DNA of 64,000 bases from Algorimicrobium sediminis (GCF_042684585.1 NZ_JBHULS010000004.1:124001-188000), one strand, 5' to 3'; positions 53,743 through 63,536 are shown, counted from the stretch's first letter. Numbers and translations: made by a program. Notes: generated from the letters alone by a model not told the origin.

Positions 53743-54243
53743 ATGAATGACTTACAGAAAACGCAAACAACCCGAAACAGGCCCGTACTTAATATGGGTA
53801 AAAAACTAATTTTAAGTGCTGCAATACTAGCTGGATTGGTATTTACAAGCTGTAAAAACGATACTAAAACAGACAATACAGTTGAGCCAGAAACCTCTGA
53901 AATGACTCAAGAAATGGCCATGAAAAATTTATCGTTTGGCGTAAGAGGAAATTGTGGTATGTGTAAAAGTACCATTGAAAAAGCAGCCAATAGTGTTGAA
54001 GGTGTTGCAAGTGCCAATTGGGATGTCGATAAAAAGAAAATGGATGTTTCTTTTGACGACACCAAAACCAATGCTATGGCAATTCATCAAGCTATAGCGG
54101 CATCGGGTTACGATACCGAAAAAGTTGCAGGAAGTAAAGAAGCGTACAAAAACTTACCAGCCTGCTGCCAATACGACCATAGTATGATGATGCATCAGTC
54201 TGGCAACATGCATTCGGAGAATCATATAAATCAGTCACACTAA
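53743..54243 (+). CDS. HMA-domain lipoprotein (copper-binding, periplasmic)
   Basis: 166 aa as listed, but an internal ATG at 53794 gives a better lipoprotein signal (MGKKLILSAAILAGLVFTSC) and may be the true start; the first ATG has the more usual AT-rich upstream. The mature protein has an HMA fold with GNCGMCKSTIEKAAN near residue 70 and a His/Met/Cys-rich C-terminus (PACCQYDHSMMMHQSGNMHS). It likely passes copper to the efflux system. Followed by a terminator, it closes the metal cluster. Confidence 0.85.
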   Translation: MNDLQKTQTTRNRPVLNMGKKLILSAAILAGLVFTSCKNDTKTDNTVEPETSEMTQEMAMKNLSFGVRGNCGMCKSTIEKAANSVEGVASANWDVDKKKMDVSFDDTKTNAMAIHQAIAASGYDTEKVAGSKEAYKNLPACCQYDHSMMMHQSGNMHSENHINQSH

Positions 54244-54251
54244 ATTAATAC

Positions 54252-54284
54252 AAAAAGAGCCTTTTAAAAAAGGCTCTTTTTGTA
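54252..54284 (+). terminator. Terminator of the metal-resistance cluster
   Basis: AAAAAGAGCCTTTT (54252-54265) pairs with AAAAGGCTCTTTTT (54268-54281), ending in T's. Confidence 0.93.
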
Positions 54285-54373
54285 TCTCTTAAAATAACAC
54301 GAAAAGCTAAATAGAGCTCGTGAATAGCCAAATTAATTAATAATAAAAAAAACGAAAACAAAACTCCAGTATC

Positions 54374-55150
54374 ATTTGTCATTCCAAAACATGAAAAACT
54401 GGGTGCCATTTGTCATTCCGAAGTATGAGGAATCCCATAAACTAGTAAAGCAAAGAAAAAACGAAAACAAAAAAACCCGGCATCATTTGTCATTCCGAAG
54501 CATGAGGAATCACATACCAAATATTGTTACAAACCATAAGAAAACCCAGCACCATTTGTCATTCCGAAGCATGAGGAATCCCATGCCAAGTGTCATTCCA
54601 AAACATGAAAAACTGGGTGCCATTTGTCATTCCGAAGCATGAGGAATCCCATAAACCAGTAAAGCAAAGAAAAAACGTAAACAAAAAAACCAGTACCAAG
54701 TGTCATTACAAACCACAAGAAAACCCAACATCAGTTGTCATTCCGAAGTATGAGGAATCCCATAAACCAGTAAATCAAAGAAAAAACGAAAACAAAAAAA
54801 CCCGGCATCATTTGTCATTCCGAAGCATAAGGAATCCCACAAACCAGTAAATCAAAGAAAAAACGAAAACAAAAAAAACCGGCACCATTTGTCATTCCGA
54901 AGCACAAAGAATCCCATGCCAAGTGTCATTCCAAACCCCAATAAAACCCAGCACCATTTGTCATTCCGAAGCATGAGGAATCACATACCAAATATTATTA
55001 CAAAGCATGAAAAACCTAGTACCATTTGTCATTCCGAAGCATGAGGAATCACATACTAATGATCATTCCAAACCACAAGAAAACCCAGCACCATTTGTCA
55101 ATCCGAAGCATGAGGAATCCCATAAACCAGTAAAGCAAAGAATCCCATAA
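54374..55150 (+). repeat. Left tandem array of GTCATTCCGAAGCATGAGGAATC-type repeats
   Basis: About ten full copies of the core occur, all on the plus strand, with a partial lead-in copy at 54379. Core starts (GTCATTCC) are at 54412, 54489, 54559, 54626, 54737, 54814, 54891, 54960, 55029 and 55098. Spacings are about 69, 77 or 111 bp. Between cores lie two recurring linkers, AAACCAGTAAAGCAAAG with A-rich DNA, and CATACCAAATATTGTTACAA. No gene; ORFs in it are artefacts. Confidence 0.9.
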
Positions 55151-55156
55151 AACCAT

Positions 55157-55246
55157 AAAAAAAGTCCCACCAAAGGCAGGACTAAAGATTTTCATCTACG
55201 GCATATAGCCTTATTGTGATAAGATTAAAGATTAGAAAGTTTAATC
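55157..55246 (-). ncRNA. tracrRNA of the type II-C system
   Basis: On the minus strand the RNA begins near 55246 with an anti-repeat (55239-55214) complementary to the 5' part of the CRISPR repeat: 22 of 26 positions match, including a 16-base run, with a central bulge where ATAA replaces GTTT. It continues through AAGGCTATATGCCG and AAAATCTTTAGTCCTGCC, and ends in a hairpin GTCCTGCC-TTT-GGTGGGAC (55182-55164) plus seven T's (55163-55157). The cas9 start is about 100 bp away on the opposite strand. It should pair with crRNA and load Cas9. Confidence 0.88.
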
Positions 55247-55251
55247 TAACC

Positions 55252-55259
55252 CAAATATA
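55252..55259 (-). promoter_or_regulatory. -7 box of the tracrRNA promoter
   Basis: TATATTTG on the minus strand exactly fits TAnnTTTG and lies six or seven bases before the first anti-repeat base. It predicts a start near 55246. The divergent cas9 promoter must share this AT-rich 90-bp region. No strong -33 TTTG is seen at the right distance. Confidence 0.6.
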
Positions 55260-55346
55260 GGAAAATATTTTTAATTATCCATCCCGTTTTTTACGCAAAA
55301 ATTAATAACTATTCTATATCTTAAAGGCTGTTAAATTTTAAATATC

Positions 55347-58300
55347 ATGGCAAAAATTTTAGGTTTAGATTTAGGAACCAACAGCATTGGTTGGTCGCTT
55401 GTAGACGATAGTAAAAATGAAATAGTAGGTATTGGAAGTAGAATATTCCCCGAAGGTGTTGTTAATTTAGGTGAGGGAGAAGGTCGGGAAGCTTCAAAAA
55501 ACGCCAGTAGAACAGATGATAGGGGTGCAAGGCGCCAATTTTTTAGACGTCGTTTGCGCAAACGTTATTTGCTTCGAGAACTTGCCAAACATAATATGTG
55601 CCCTATTGATTATAAATCTGTAAAAATTTGGAATCAAAAAGAAATTTTCAATAATGAAAAACTTCAAGAATGGCTAAAATTAAATCCTTACGAGTTAAGA
55701 GCTAAAGCACTAAACACGCAGATTAGTTTAGAGGAGTTAGGGCGTATTTTTTATCATATGATTCAACGGCGAGGTTTTCAAAGTAACAGTAGAACCGCTG
55801 GGGCAGAAAACAATGAGAAAAGTGTCATTTTTAAAGGCGATGCGAAAGCAGGAAAAATAGGAATTGCCGAAACTGCAGAAAGCATAAAGGAAAGTAAAAC
55901 ATTGGGTGCATATCTAAATGAAATTTATCCGAAACAAAACAAACCTTTTTCGGGTAAACAAGAACGAATTAGAAATCGTTACACCACACGACAAATGTAT
56001 ATTGATGAGTTTGAAACAATTTGGGAAACACAATCTAAATATCATCCAGAACTTACAAACAACCTGAAAACAATATTTGGTGGCCGGAAAAAAGACGATT
56101 ATCCAGAAGATGGTGTATTATTCCATCAGCGGCCACTGCGCTCTCAAAAACATTTAGTGGGTAATTGTACTTTTGAGCCTAAAAAAAACAAATGCCAAAT
56201 TAGCGCCATCCCCAATGAAGAAAGACGTATTTACGAATGGTTAAATACTCTAAAATGCGATTTAGCAGGGGAGAAAGTAGCGATTACAGCTTCGGATAGA
56301 GAAAATATTATAAAACTCCTGTTTTCAAAAGAGAAGGTTAAATTTAAAGAAATAAGAAAAGCCGTTAATAAACAGGATGGCAATTATCAGTTTAACTACA
56401 AGGATGATGATCTTATTTATGGTAGTCACACGATTAGTAATTTATCTAACAAAAAATTTTTTGGTGAACAATGGTTTAGCTTATCAGAAAAAGAACAAGA
56501 AGATATTTGGCATGTGCTTTATAGCTTTGACGACAGAGATAAACTTAAGCAATACGCTATTAATAATTGGAATTTTGATGAAACACGAGCGGATAAAATA
56601 TCAAAATTTAATCTAAAAGATGGATATGCTAATTTAAGCAGAAAAGCCATAAACAACCTACTGCCATTTTTAAAACTCGGGTTTACTTACGATGTAGCTG
56701 TTGGTTTGGGTGGTGTTAAAAACGCTTTAGGAAAAGATTGGGAGTTGCATGAGCAGTTTTTACTAGATAATGTACCCGAAATAGTACGCTCAAATATGAA
56801 AGGCGGTTATATAGAGCCTTTAAAAGAGATGTTAAAAAAGGAATGTAATTTAAATGATAAAGCTTTATCAAAACTGTATCACCACAGCAGTAATATAGAA
56901 AATACCCAACTCCTAAATAGTCTTCCAGTTGGTCCGAAAGCCGATAAAGAAATACAGCGCATAAAAAATCCTGTAGTAATTACGGCACTTTTTGAAATAA
57001 GAAAATTAGTAAACGAAATTATTATAGATTACGGAAAGCCAAATGAAATTAAAGTAGAGCTTGCACGCGATTTAAAAATTTCAAAATCCAAACGAAATGA
57101 TATAAGAAGAGAGCAAAAACGTTTAGAACAGCAAAACGATAGGGTAAAAGCAGAGTTGGATTATATTGGGCAACGACCAACACATCTTAATATTCTAAAA
57201 TATAAACTTTGGGAAGAATGCAACAAAACATGCCCTTATACAGGGAAACCCATTGAAGTAAACCAATTATTTTCGGGCGAAGTTCAAATTGAGCACATTT
57301 ACCCATGGAGCCGATCGCTTAACGATAGTTTTATGAATAAAACACTTTGTTTTGCCGATGAAAATAGAGCAAAAGGCGATTTAACACCTTATGAGTTTTA
57401 CAGCAAGCAAGGCGATGAAGCTTGGCAAAATAAAAAATTACAGGCATTAAGCTGTTTTAAAAACAAACCTAACTATCCAAATGCCTATCAAAAATTTAAA
57501 CAATTTGTCAAGCAAAAACATGACGGCGATTTTATTAGCAGACAATTAAACGATACGCGTTACATAAGTAAAGAAGCTAAAAACTATTTAGCCAAAATAT
57601 GCGATAAAGTTACCGTGGCACCAGGACAAATGACATCCAATTTGCGTCACCATTGGGGGCTTAATACCATTTTAAATAAGGACGATGACCAAAAAACAAG
57701 AGAAGACCATCGGCACCATGCTATTGATGCGCTAGTTATGGCATGCGCTAACAGAAGTCATTTACAGGAATTAAGCAAATGGAACAGATACGACAGAAGC
57801 TACGAATTAAACAATTTCCCCAAACCATGGGAAACGTTTAGAGAAGATGCGGAACGCGCTGTAGATAATATTTTAGTTTCCCACAAAAAAACAAAATCAA
57901 TACTTACCGTCAGGACGCATAAAACAAAAAGAAACGGCCAAATTTATAAAAATGTTGGTGTAGCCGCCCGTGGGCAGTTGCATAAAGAAACCGTATTTGG
58001 TAAACAGAAATCGCCTAATAAAGAAGAAGCCTATCATGTTAGAAAACCAATAGACAGCTTAACAACTGAAAAACAATTAGAAAAAGTAGTAGATGAAACA
58101 ATTAAGCAATTAATTTTTAAGCGTATTCATGTATTAGGTGGCTTTGTAAAAGGTAAAATACCAACTGAAACATTTTTTGTTGTAGATGAAACAGGAATTA
58201 AAAAACCACAGATTTTTCTACCAAATAAAAATGGAAATCCAGTTCCGGTTTTAAAAGTTCGTATGCGAGAAAACATTGGAGGTGCCGAGCAATTAAAAGA

Positions 58301-58742
58301 CGATTCAAACCAGTGGGTCAACCCAAGAAACAACCATCATGTATTAATTTATAAAGATGAAAAAGGCAACTTACAAGAGGATGTGGTTACTTTTTGGACG
58401 GTGGTAGAGCGTAAACGAAAAGGCTTTCCTGTCTATCAATTACCAGCAAACGGAATAGAAATTGTAACCACCATGCAAATTAACGATATGTTTTTATTAG
58501 GGCTTAATGAGGATGAAATTGACTGGGAAAAACCAAACAATAATCTTTTGAAAGCACATTTATATCGTGTGCAGAAGTTTACATCCGGTGATTATTATTT
58601 TAGGTTAGCTAAAACTGCCTCTATTCAAAATAAGGAAGAGAAGCAACAAATTAATAGCTTTGGTTTTGGAAAGAATGGATGGTCAAATCATAACCCCATA
58701 AAAGTTAAAATTAGCGTTTCAGGTAAAATTGAAAAGTTGTAG
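55347..58742 (+). CDS. cas9: CRISPR-associated endonuclease Cas9 (type II-C)
   Basis: 1131 aa, in the compact type II-C range. RuvC-I (LGLDLGTNSIGWSL, Asp8), Arg-rich bridge helix (about 47-80, RRQFFRRRLRKRYLL), a helical recognition lobe, RuvC-II (KVELARDL, Glu571), HNH (QIEHIYPWSRS, His650, with MNKTLC and NRAKG) and RuvC-III (REDHRHHAIDAL, His788-His791, Asp794) are all intact. The C-terminal PAM-interacting region follows to 1131. It should cut both strands of DNA under crRNA/tracrRNA guidance; the PAM cannot be read. A repeat array starts immediately after its stop codon. Confidence 0.97.
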   Translation: MAKILGLDLGTNSIGWSLVDDSKNEIVGIGSRIFPEGVVNLGEGEGREASKNASRTDDRGARRQFFRRRLRKRYLLRELAKHNMCPIDYKSVKIWNQKEIFNNEKLQEWLKLNPYELRAKALNTQISLEELGRIFYHMIQRRGFQSNSRTAGAENNEKSVIFKGDAKAGKIGIAETAESIKESKTLGAYLNEIYPKQNKPFSGKQERIRNRYTTRQMYIDEFETIWETQSKYHPELTNNLKTIFGGRKKDDYPEDGVLFHQRPLRSQKHLVGNCTFEPKKNKCQISAIPNEERRIYEWLNTLKCDLAGEKVAITASDRENIIKLLFSKEKVKFKEIRKAVNKQDGNYQFNYKDDDLIYGSHTISNLSNKKFFGEQWFSLSEKEQEDIWHVLYSFDDRDKLKQYAINNWNFDETRADKISKFNLKDGYANLSRKAINNLLPFLKLGFTYDVAVGLGGVKNALGKDWELHEQFLLDNVPEIVRSNMKGGYIEPLKEMLKKECNLNDKALSKLYHHSSNIENTQLLNSLPVGPKADKEIQRIKNPVVITALFEIRKLVNEIIIDYGKPNEIKVELARDLKISKSKRNDIRREQKRLEQQNDRVKAELDYIGQRPTHLNILKYKLWEECNKTCPYTGKPIEVNQLFSGEVQIEHIYPWSRSLNDSFMNKTLCFADENRAKGDLTPYEFYSKQGDEAWQNKKLQALSCFKNKPNYPNAYQKFKQFVKQKHDGDFISRQLNDTRYISKEAKNYLAKICDKVTVAPGQMTSNLRHHWGLNTILNKDDDQKTREDHRHHAIDALVMACANRSHLQELSKWNRYDRSYELNNFPKPWETFREDAERAVDNILVSHKKTKSILTVRTHKTKRNGQIYKNVGVAARGQLHKETVFGKQKSPNKEEAYHVRKPIDSLTTEKQLEKVVDETIKQLIFKRIHVLGGFVKGKIPTETFFVVDETGIKKPQIFLPNKNGNPVPVLKVRMRENIGGAEQLKDDSNQWVNPRNNHHVLIYKDEKGNLQEDVVTFWTVVERKRKGFPVYQLPANGIEIVTTMQINDMFLLGLNEDEIDWEKPNNNLLKAHLYRVQKFTSGDYYFRLAKTASIQNKEEKQQINSFGFGKNGWSNHNPIKVKISVSGKIEKL

Positions 58743-58745
58743 TTT

Positions 58746-59870
58746 ATTGTTACAAACCATAAGAAAATCCAGCATCATTTGTCATTCCGAAGCATGAGGA
58801 ATCCCACAAACCAGTAAAGCAAAGAAAAAACGTAAACAAAAAAACCAGTACCAAGTATCATTCCAAACCACAAGAAAATCCAGCATCATTTGTCATTCCG
58901 AAGCATGAGGAATCCCACAAACCAGTAAAGCAAAGAAAAAACGTAAACAAAAAAACCAGTACCAAGTGTTATAGCAAACCAAAAAAAAAACCGGCATCAT
59001 TTGTCATTCCGAAGCATGAGGAATCACATACCAAATATTGTTACAAACCATAAAAAACCCAGCATCATTTGTCATTCCGAAGCATGAGGAATCACATACC
59101 AAATATTGTTACAAACCATAAAAAACCCAGCACCATTTGTCATTCCGAAGCATGAGGAATCCAATAAACCAGTAAATCAAAGAAAAAACGTAAACAAAAA
59201 AACCAGTACCAAGTGTTATAGCAAACCAAAAAAAAAACCGGCATCATTTGTCATTCCGAAGCATGAGGAATCACATAAACCAGTAAAGCAAAGAAAAAAC
59301 GAAAACAAAAAAAACCAGTACCAAGTGTTATAGCAAACCATAAAAAACCCAGTATCATTTGTCATTCCGAAGTATGAGGAATCCCATACCAAGTGTCATT
59401 GCAAAGCACAAGAAAACCCAGTATCATTTGTCATTCCGAAGCATGAGGAATCCCACAAACCAGTAAATCAAAGAAAAAACGAAAAAAAACCAGTACCAAG
59501 TGTTATAGCAAACCATAAAAAACCCAGCATCATTTGTCATTCCGATGCATGAGGAATCACATGCCAAGTGTCATTCCAAAACATGAAAAACTGGGTGCCA
59601 TTTGTCATTCCGAAGCATGAGGAATCCCATAAACCAGTAAAGCAAAGAAAAAACGAAAACAAAAAAAACAGTACCAAGTGTTATAGCAAACCATAAAAAA
59701 ACCAGCATCATTTGTCATTCCGAAGCATGAGGAATCACATAAACCAGTAAAGCATGAAAAACCCACCATCATTTGTCATTCCGAAGCATGAGGAATCACA
59801 TACTAATGATCATTCCAAACCACAAGAAAACCCAGTACCATTTGTCAATCCGATGCATAAAAACCCTTAA
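58746..59870 (+). repeat. Right tandem array of the same repeat, directly after cas9
   Basis: Thirteen core copies on the plus strand begin (GTCATTCC or GTCAATCC) at about 58781, 58892, 59003, 59071, 59139, 59250, 59361, 59430, 59537, 59604, 59714, 59775 and 59844. Spacings fall mostly into about 68 and 111 bp classes. The last two units (ACTAATGATCATTCC and ACCATTTGTCAATCCGA) repeat the end of the left array in the same order. No gene is seen. Confidence 0.9.
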
Positions 59871-59881
59871 ACCACTAAACT

Positions 59882-60205
59882 ATGTTACATTTTAATGAAA
59901 ATAAAGGTTATCATAGCTATTATGTTTACATAATAACAAATCCGTATCGTTCTACATATTACATTGGCATTACCAATAACCTGGGCAAGCGTTTGCTCCA
60001 ACATAGAGAAAACATAGAAAAAGGTAGAAAAACCTTTGCAGCAAAGTATAATTTAAAGCATTTAGTGTATTATGAAAAATTTAGCTGGGTGCAAAATGCC
60101 ATAGCCAGAGAAAAGGAATTAAAAGGGTGGAGGCGCGAAAAGAAGTTAAACGTAATTCGAGCATTTAATAAAAAGTTCGAATTTTTGGAAAGTCGTTTTA
60201 TATAA
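59882..60205 (+). CDS. Small GIY-YIG nuclease-family protein
   Basis: 107 aa. The GIY-YIG fold is visible: YYVYIITNPYRSTYYIGITNNLGKRLLQHR cut into the GIY-like (YVYII) and YIG (YIGIT) strands with Arg27-like residues, and the helix IAREKELKGWRREKK near residue 80 carrying the catalytic Glu. This is the stand-alone UPF0213/YhbQ-like size. It lies between the end of the right repeat array and the CRISPR array on the cas9 strand. Not a known Cas component; possibly a separate selfish or repair nuclease. Confidence 0.9.
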   Translation: MLHFNENKGYHSYYVYIITNPYRSTYYIGITNNLGKRLLQHRENIEKGRKTFAAKYNLKHLVYYEKFSWVQNAIAREKELKGWRREKKLNVIRAFNKKFEFLESRFI

Positions 60206-60305
60206 AGCTAGTAATTGTTATTCCTAAAAAAAGTGAGGAATTGCTTAAGGCGAATTAAGCAAGTATTAATAGAATTACCTAAAAAGAATAAAAAACGGAT
60301 TATGA

Positions 60306-60328
60306 GATTCCTCATGCTTCGGAATGAC
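60306..60328 (-). repeat. Single inverted copy of the dispersed repeat near the CRISPR array
   Basis: The minus strand reads GTCATTCCGAAGCATGAG and on to GAATC, identical to the core of the arrays flanking cas9 but in opposite orientation. It lies about 90 bp upstream of the first CRISPR repeat. Confidence 0.9.
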
Positions 60329-60366
60329 AAAACAAGTTGTTTCACTTACTTTTAGTCTTAAACATC

Positions 60367-60426
60367 CAAACCACAACGGAAAATTGCCTTTTGTAATTTT
60401 TTACAACTATTTTCCGTTGTGGTTTG
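60367..60426. promoter_or_regulatory. 18-bp inverted repeat at the leader edge of the CRISPR array
   Basis: CAAACCACAACGGAAAAT (60367-60384) is the perfect complement of ATTTTCCGTTGTGGTTTG (60409-60426), with a 24-base loop. The right arm includes the first 11 bases of repeat 1, so a hairpin or cruciform would cover the leader-repeat junction. The ~210 bp 60206-60415 is otherwise gene-free and would be the leader. Confidence 0.8.
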
Positions 60427-63084
60427 ATTAAAGATTAGAAAACACGATATTATTTGCTTACTCTATCATTTGTGCTAACCCGTTGTGGTTTGATTAAAGA
60501 TTAGAAAACACGATATTAAGTTCGCGCCTGTTAATAGTTGGCAGCCCGTTGTGGTTTGATTAAAGATTAGAAAACACGATATTAAACTACAAAACAACTA
60601 CTCCCGAAGCGCAGTTGTGGTTTGATTAAAGATTAGAAAACACGATATTAAACACATGGAACGGCCAAACTCCAGAACTGTTGTGGTTTGATTAAAGATT
60701 AGAAAACACGATATTACCTGCGCTTGTATGCTTTTAACCATTCTTGTTGTGGTTTGATTAAAGATTAGAAAACACGATATTCAAACATGAGTTTTCCAAC
60801 AAAACAATTTGTTGTGGTTTGATTAAAGATTAGAAAACACGATATTGAACACTACATTGAGCCTATGTACATACAGGTTGTGGTTTGATTAAAGATTAGA
60901 AAACACGATATTAAAATTGGAAATATGACAAATAAAGAAAGTGTTGTGGTTTGATTAAAGATTAGAAAACACGATATTCGGTAATTTAAACTAAAAATAT
61001 GCAAACAGTTGTGGTTTGATTAAAGATTAGAAAACACGATATTCCTATAATTAACCGGATATCGCAACTTTTGTTGTGGTTTGATTAAAGATTAGAAAAC
61101 ACGATATTCAGGGCGTGTTTTGCCTGTTCCTGGTTCCAGTTGTGGTTTGATTAAAGATTAGAAAACACGATATTCTTGCGCATTAGTAACATCTGAACTA
61201 ACTAGTTGTGGTTTGATTAAAGATTAGAAAACACGATATTTTAGCATTTTTTTTGAGACAAACCACATTAGTTGTGGTTTGATTAAAGATTAGAAAACAC
61301 GATATTTCCCTAACGGCAACAGTTTAACTGCTGAAGTTGTGGTTTGATTAAAGATTAGAAAACACGATATTAGCGATGTTCGTTGGAAAAGCCCAATGGA
61401 TGTTGTGGTTTGATTAAAGATTAGAAAACACGATATTGCGATGCGGATTTAAAGTCTATTGAAAAAAGTTGTGGTTTGATTAAAGATTAGAAAACACGAT
61501 ATTACGGTGGTAACAATTCACGCCGCCTCCGTAGTTGTGGTTTGATTAAAGATTAGAAAACACGATATTTTGCCGAAATATATAAAGATATAGACTACTG
61601 TTGTGGTTTGATTAAAGATTAGAAAACACGATATTTGAAGCCCGTAATGCCGATTTTGAAAAGTTGTTGTGGTTTGATTAAAGATTAGAAAACACGATAT
61701 TCCTTTTTTCTTGAACCGTATTTTTGTAGTTGTTGTGGTTTGATTAAAGATTAGAAAACACGATATTTTGTTTAATTTACTTAAAGCTGTTTTCGGAGTT
61801 GTGGTTTGATTAAAGATTAGAAAACACGATATTAAGCATAGAAAATTTACATTATTTAGAGGAGTTGTGGTTTGATTAAAGATTAGAAAACACGATATTA
61901 AGGCAGTTAAAAGGGTTTTGTTAAGACATGTTGTGGTTTGATTAAAGATTAGAAAACACGATATTTGGTTTTTGTCAATTGTGTTTTGCATAATAGTTGT
62001 GGTTTGATTAAAGATTAGAAAACACGATATTGAAAATGGCATGTTGCCTATTGTAGTTATTGTTGTGGTTTGATTAAAGATTAGAAAACACGATATTTAA
62101 GGATAAGGATAGTTTTTCTGAAAATGGTTGTGGTTTGATTAAAGATTAGAAAACACGATATTCGAGTACCATACAGGTATTGTAGATATGGCGTTGTGGT
62201 TTGATTAAAGATTAGAAAACACGATATTATGATTAGATGACTAGAGGCTAACTAATTAGTTGTGGTTTGATTAAAGATTAGAAAACACGATATTAAAATA
62301 AACAATTACGCAGTTGATCCTGCAGTTGTGGTTTGATTAAAGATTAGAAAACACGATATTCTGTTTTTGTTAATGTCTAAAAACGTGTATGTTGTGGTTT
62401 GATTAAAGATTAGAAAACACGATATTGTTAAATGTATTGAATTAGAATGCAGAATTGTTGTGGTTTGATTAAAGATTAGAAAACACGATATTAGTACGCT
62501 TTTAATGAAATAAATAATGTATGTTGTGGTTTGATTAAAGATTAGAAAACACGATATTATGAATATGCTTTAACCAGGTTTCAAATTGTTGTGGTTTGAT
62601 TAAAGATTAGAAAACACGATATTTAAAAACGGGATAAAAGCAAAATAATTTTGGTTGTGGTTTGATTAAAGATTAGAAAACACGATATTAAGATTTACGA
62701 ACTTTTGCACCACTTACTGGTTGTGGTTTGATTAAAGATTAGAAAACACGATATTAGCGACTACGACCACGATACAGTAAAACCAGTTGTGGTTTGATTA
62801 AAGATTAGAAAACACGATATTTATTAAACAACCATATAACAAACGTAGTTGTTGTGGTTTGATTAAAGATTAGAAAACACGATATTAGGTGGTATGTTTA
62901 CTATCCTAATTTACAGGTTGTGGTTTGATTAAAGATTAGAAAACACGATATTGGTGGAATGCCGCGTACTATAATAGTCAAGGTTGTGGTTTGATTAAAG
63001 ATTAGAAAACACGATATTCTGGTGGCGGGTTTAAAACGAGAACATTATGTTGTGGTTTGATTAAAGATTAGAAAACACGATATT
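60416..63084 (+). CRISPR. CRISPR array, 41 repeats and 40 spacers
   Basis: The 36-bp repeat starts GTTGTGGTTTGATTAAAG and ends AAAACACGATATT. I counted 41 copies, from 60416 to 63049, apparently all identical including the last. The 40 spacers are 30 bp (33 of them) or 29 bp (7). Orientation is set by the tracrRNA anti-repeat, which pairs with the 5' part of the repeat as written, so crRNA is read on the plus strand toward cas2. It belongs to the cas9 locus. A 123-aa-scale reading frame repeating ISCFLIFNQTTT is only the array read backwards. Confidence 0.98.
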
Positions 63085-63136
63085 CTTTCAGCGCTTATCG
63101 CTTGTTAATCAAAGCAGTGTGTTTAAATATCGGTTA

Positions 63137-63185
63137 AAAAAATGCTTCTTTTTTGCAGTGATAAGGCATTCTTGAAGCATTTTTT
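63137..63185. terminator. Bidirectional terminator between the array and cas2
   Basis: AAAAAATGCTTC (63137-63148) pairs with GAAGCATTTTTT (63174-63185). Placed between convergent transcription of the array and of cas1-cas2, it can end both. Confidence 0.75.
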
Positions 63186-63206
63186 TGTTTCAATAACAAA
63201 CAGTTT

Positions 63207-63536
63207 TTAAAATAATTCTAATTGCGTAGGCTGGGGCGCTTTGGGTATTTCAGCACGTCCCCAAAAATTTATAATATTTCCAAATTGTTTATCTGTAATA
63301 CGTAAAATACTTACCTTGCCTAAAGGTGGTAACAATCGTTTTATTCTTTTTTCATGTACATCTGCACTTTCGCTGCTGGCACAATGCCGCATATAAACAG
63401 AATATTGCATCATGGTAAAGCCGTCTTTTAGTAAGTTTTTTCTAAAGCCCGCTGCATCTCGCCTGTTTTTGGCTGTTTCTGTTGGTAAATCGAAAAAAAC
63501 AAATAACCACATAATTCTGTACGCATTTAATTCCAT
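63207..63536 (-). CDS. cas2: CRISPR-associated endoribonuclease Cas2
   Basis: 109 aa from the ATG at 63536, which gives the usual Cas2 start (MELNAYRIMWLFVFFDLP); a longer form adds 14 residues that read from the cas1 end. The ferredoxin-like fold is seen: MWLFVFFDLPTETAKNRR near residue 9 with the conserved Asp, DGFTMMQYSVYMRHC near 36, and GKVSILRITDKQF near 72. Cas2 dimers bridge Cas1 during spacer capture. The start overlaps the cas1 stop by 10 bases, so the two are co-translated. Confidence 0.95.
   Translation of the reverse strand: MELNAYRIMWLFVFFDLPTETAKNRRDAAGFRKNLLKDGFTMMQYSVYMRHCASSESADVHEKRIKRLLPPLGKVSILRITDKQFGNIINFWGRAEIPKAPQPTQLELF

Noticed and set aside
54376..54850. Short plus-strand frames such as MSFQNMKNWVPF and related repeats
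   Set aside because: They are translations of the tandem GTCATTCC repeat array with repeated residues and no conserved start context.
55331..55561. Minus-strand frame overlapping the cas9 start
   Set aside because: Shadow of cas9; the real minus-strand signal nearby is the tracrRNA.
59106..59333. A 75-aa frame in the right repeat array
   Set aside because: Same artefact as in the left array.
61518..62042. A 174-aa minus-strand frame with repeated ISCFLIFNQTTT
   Set aside because: It is the CRISPR array read on the opposite strand; the 66-bp unit is a multiple of three, which keeps the frame open.
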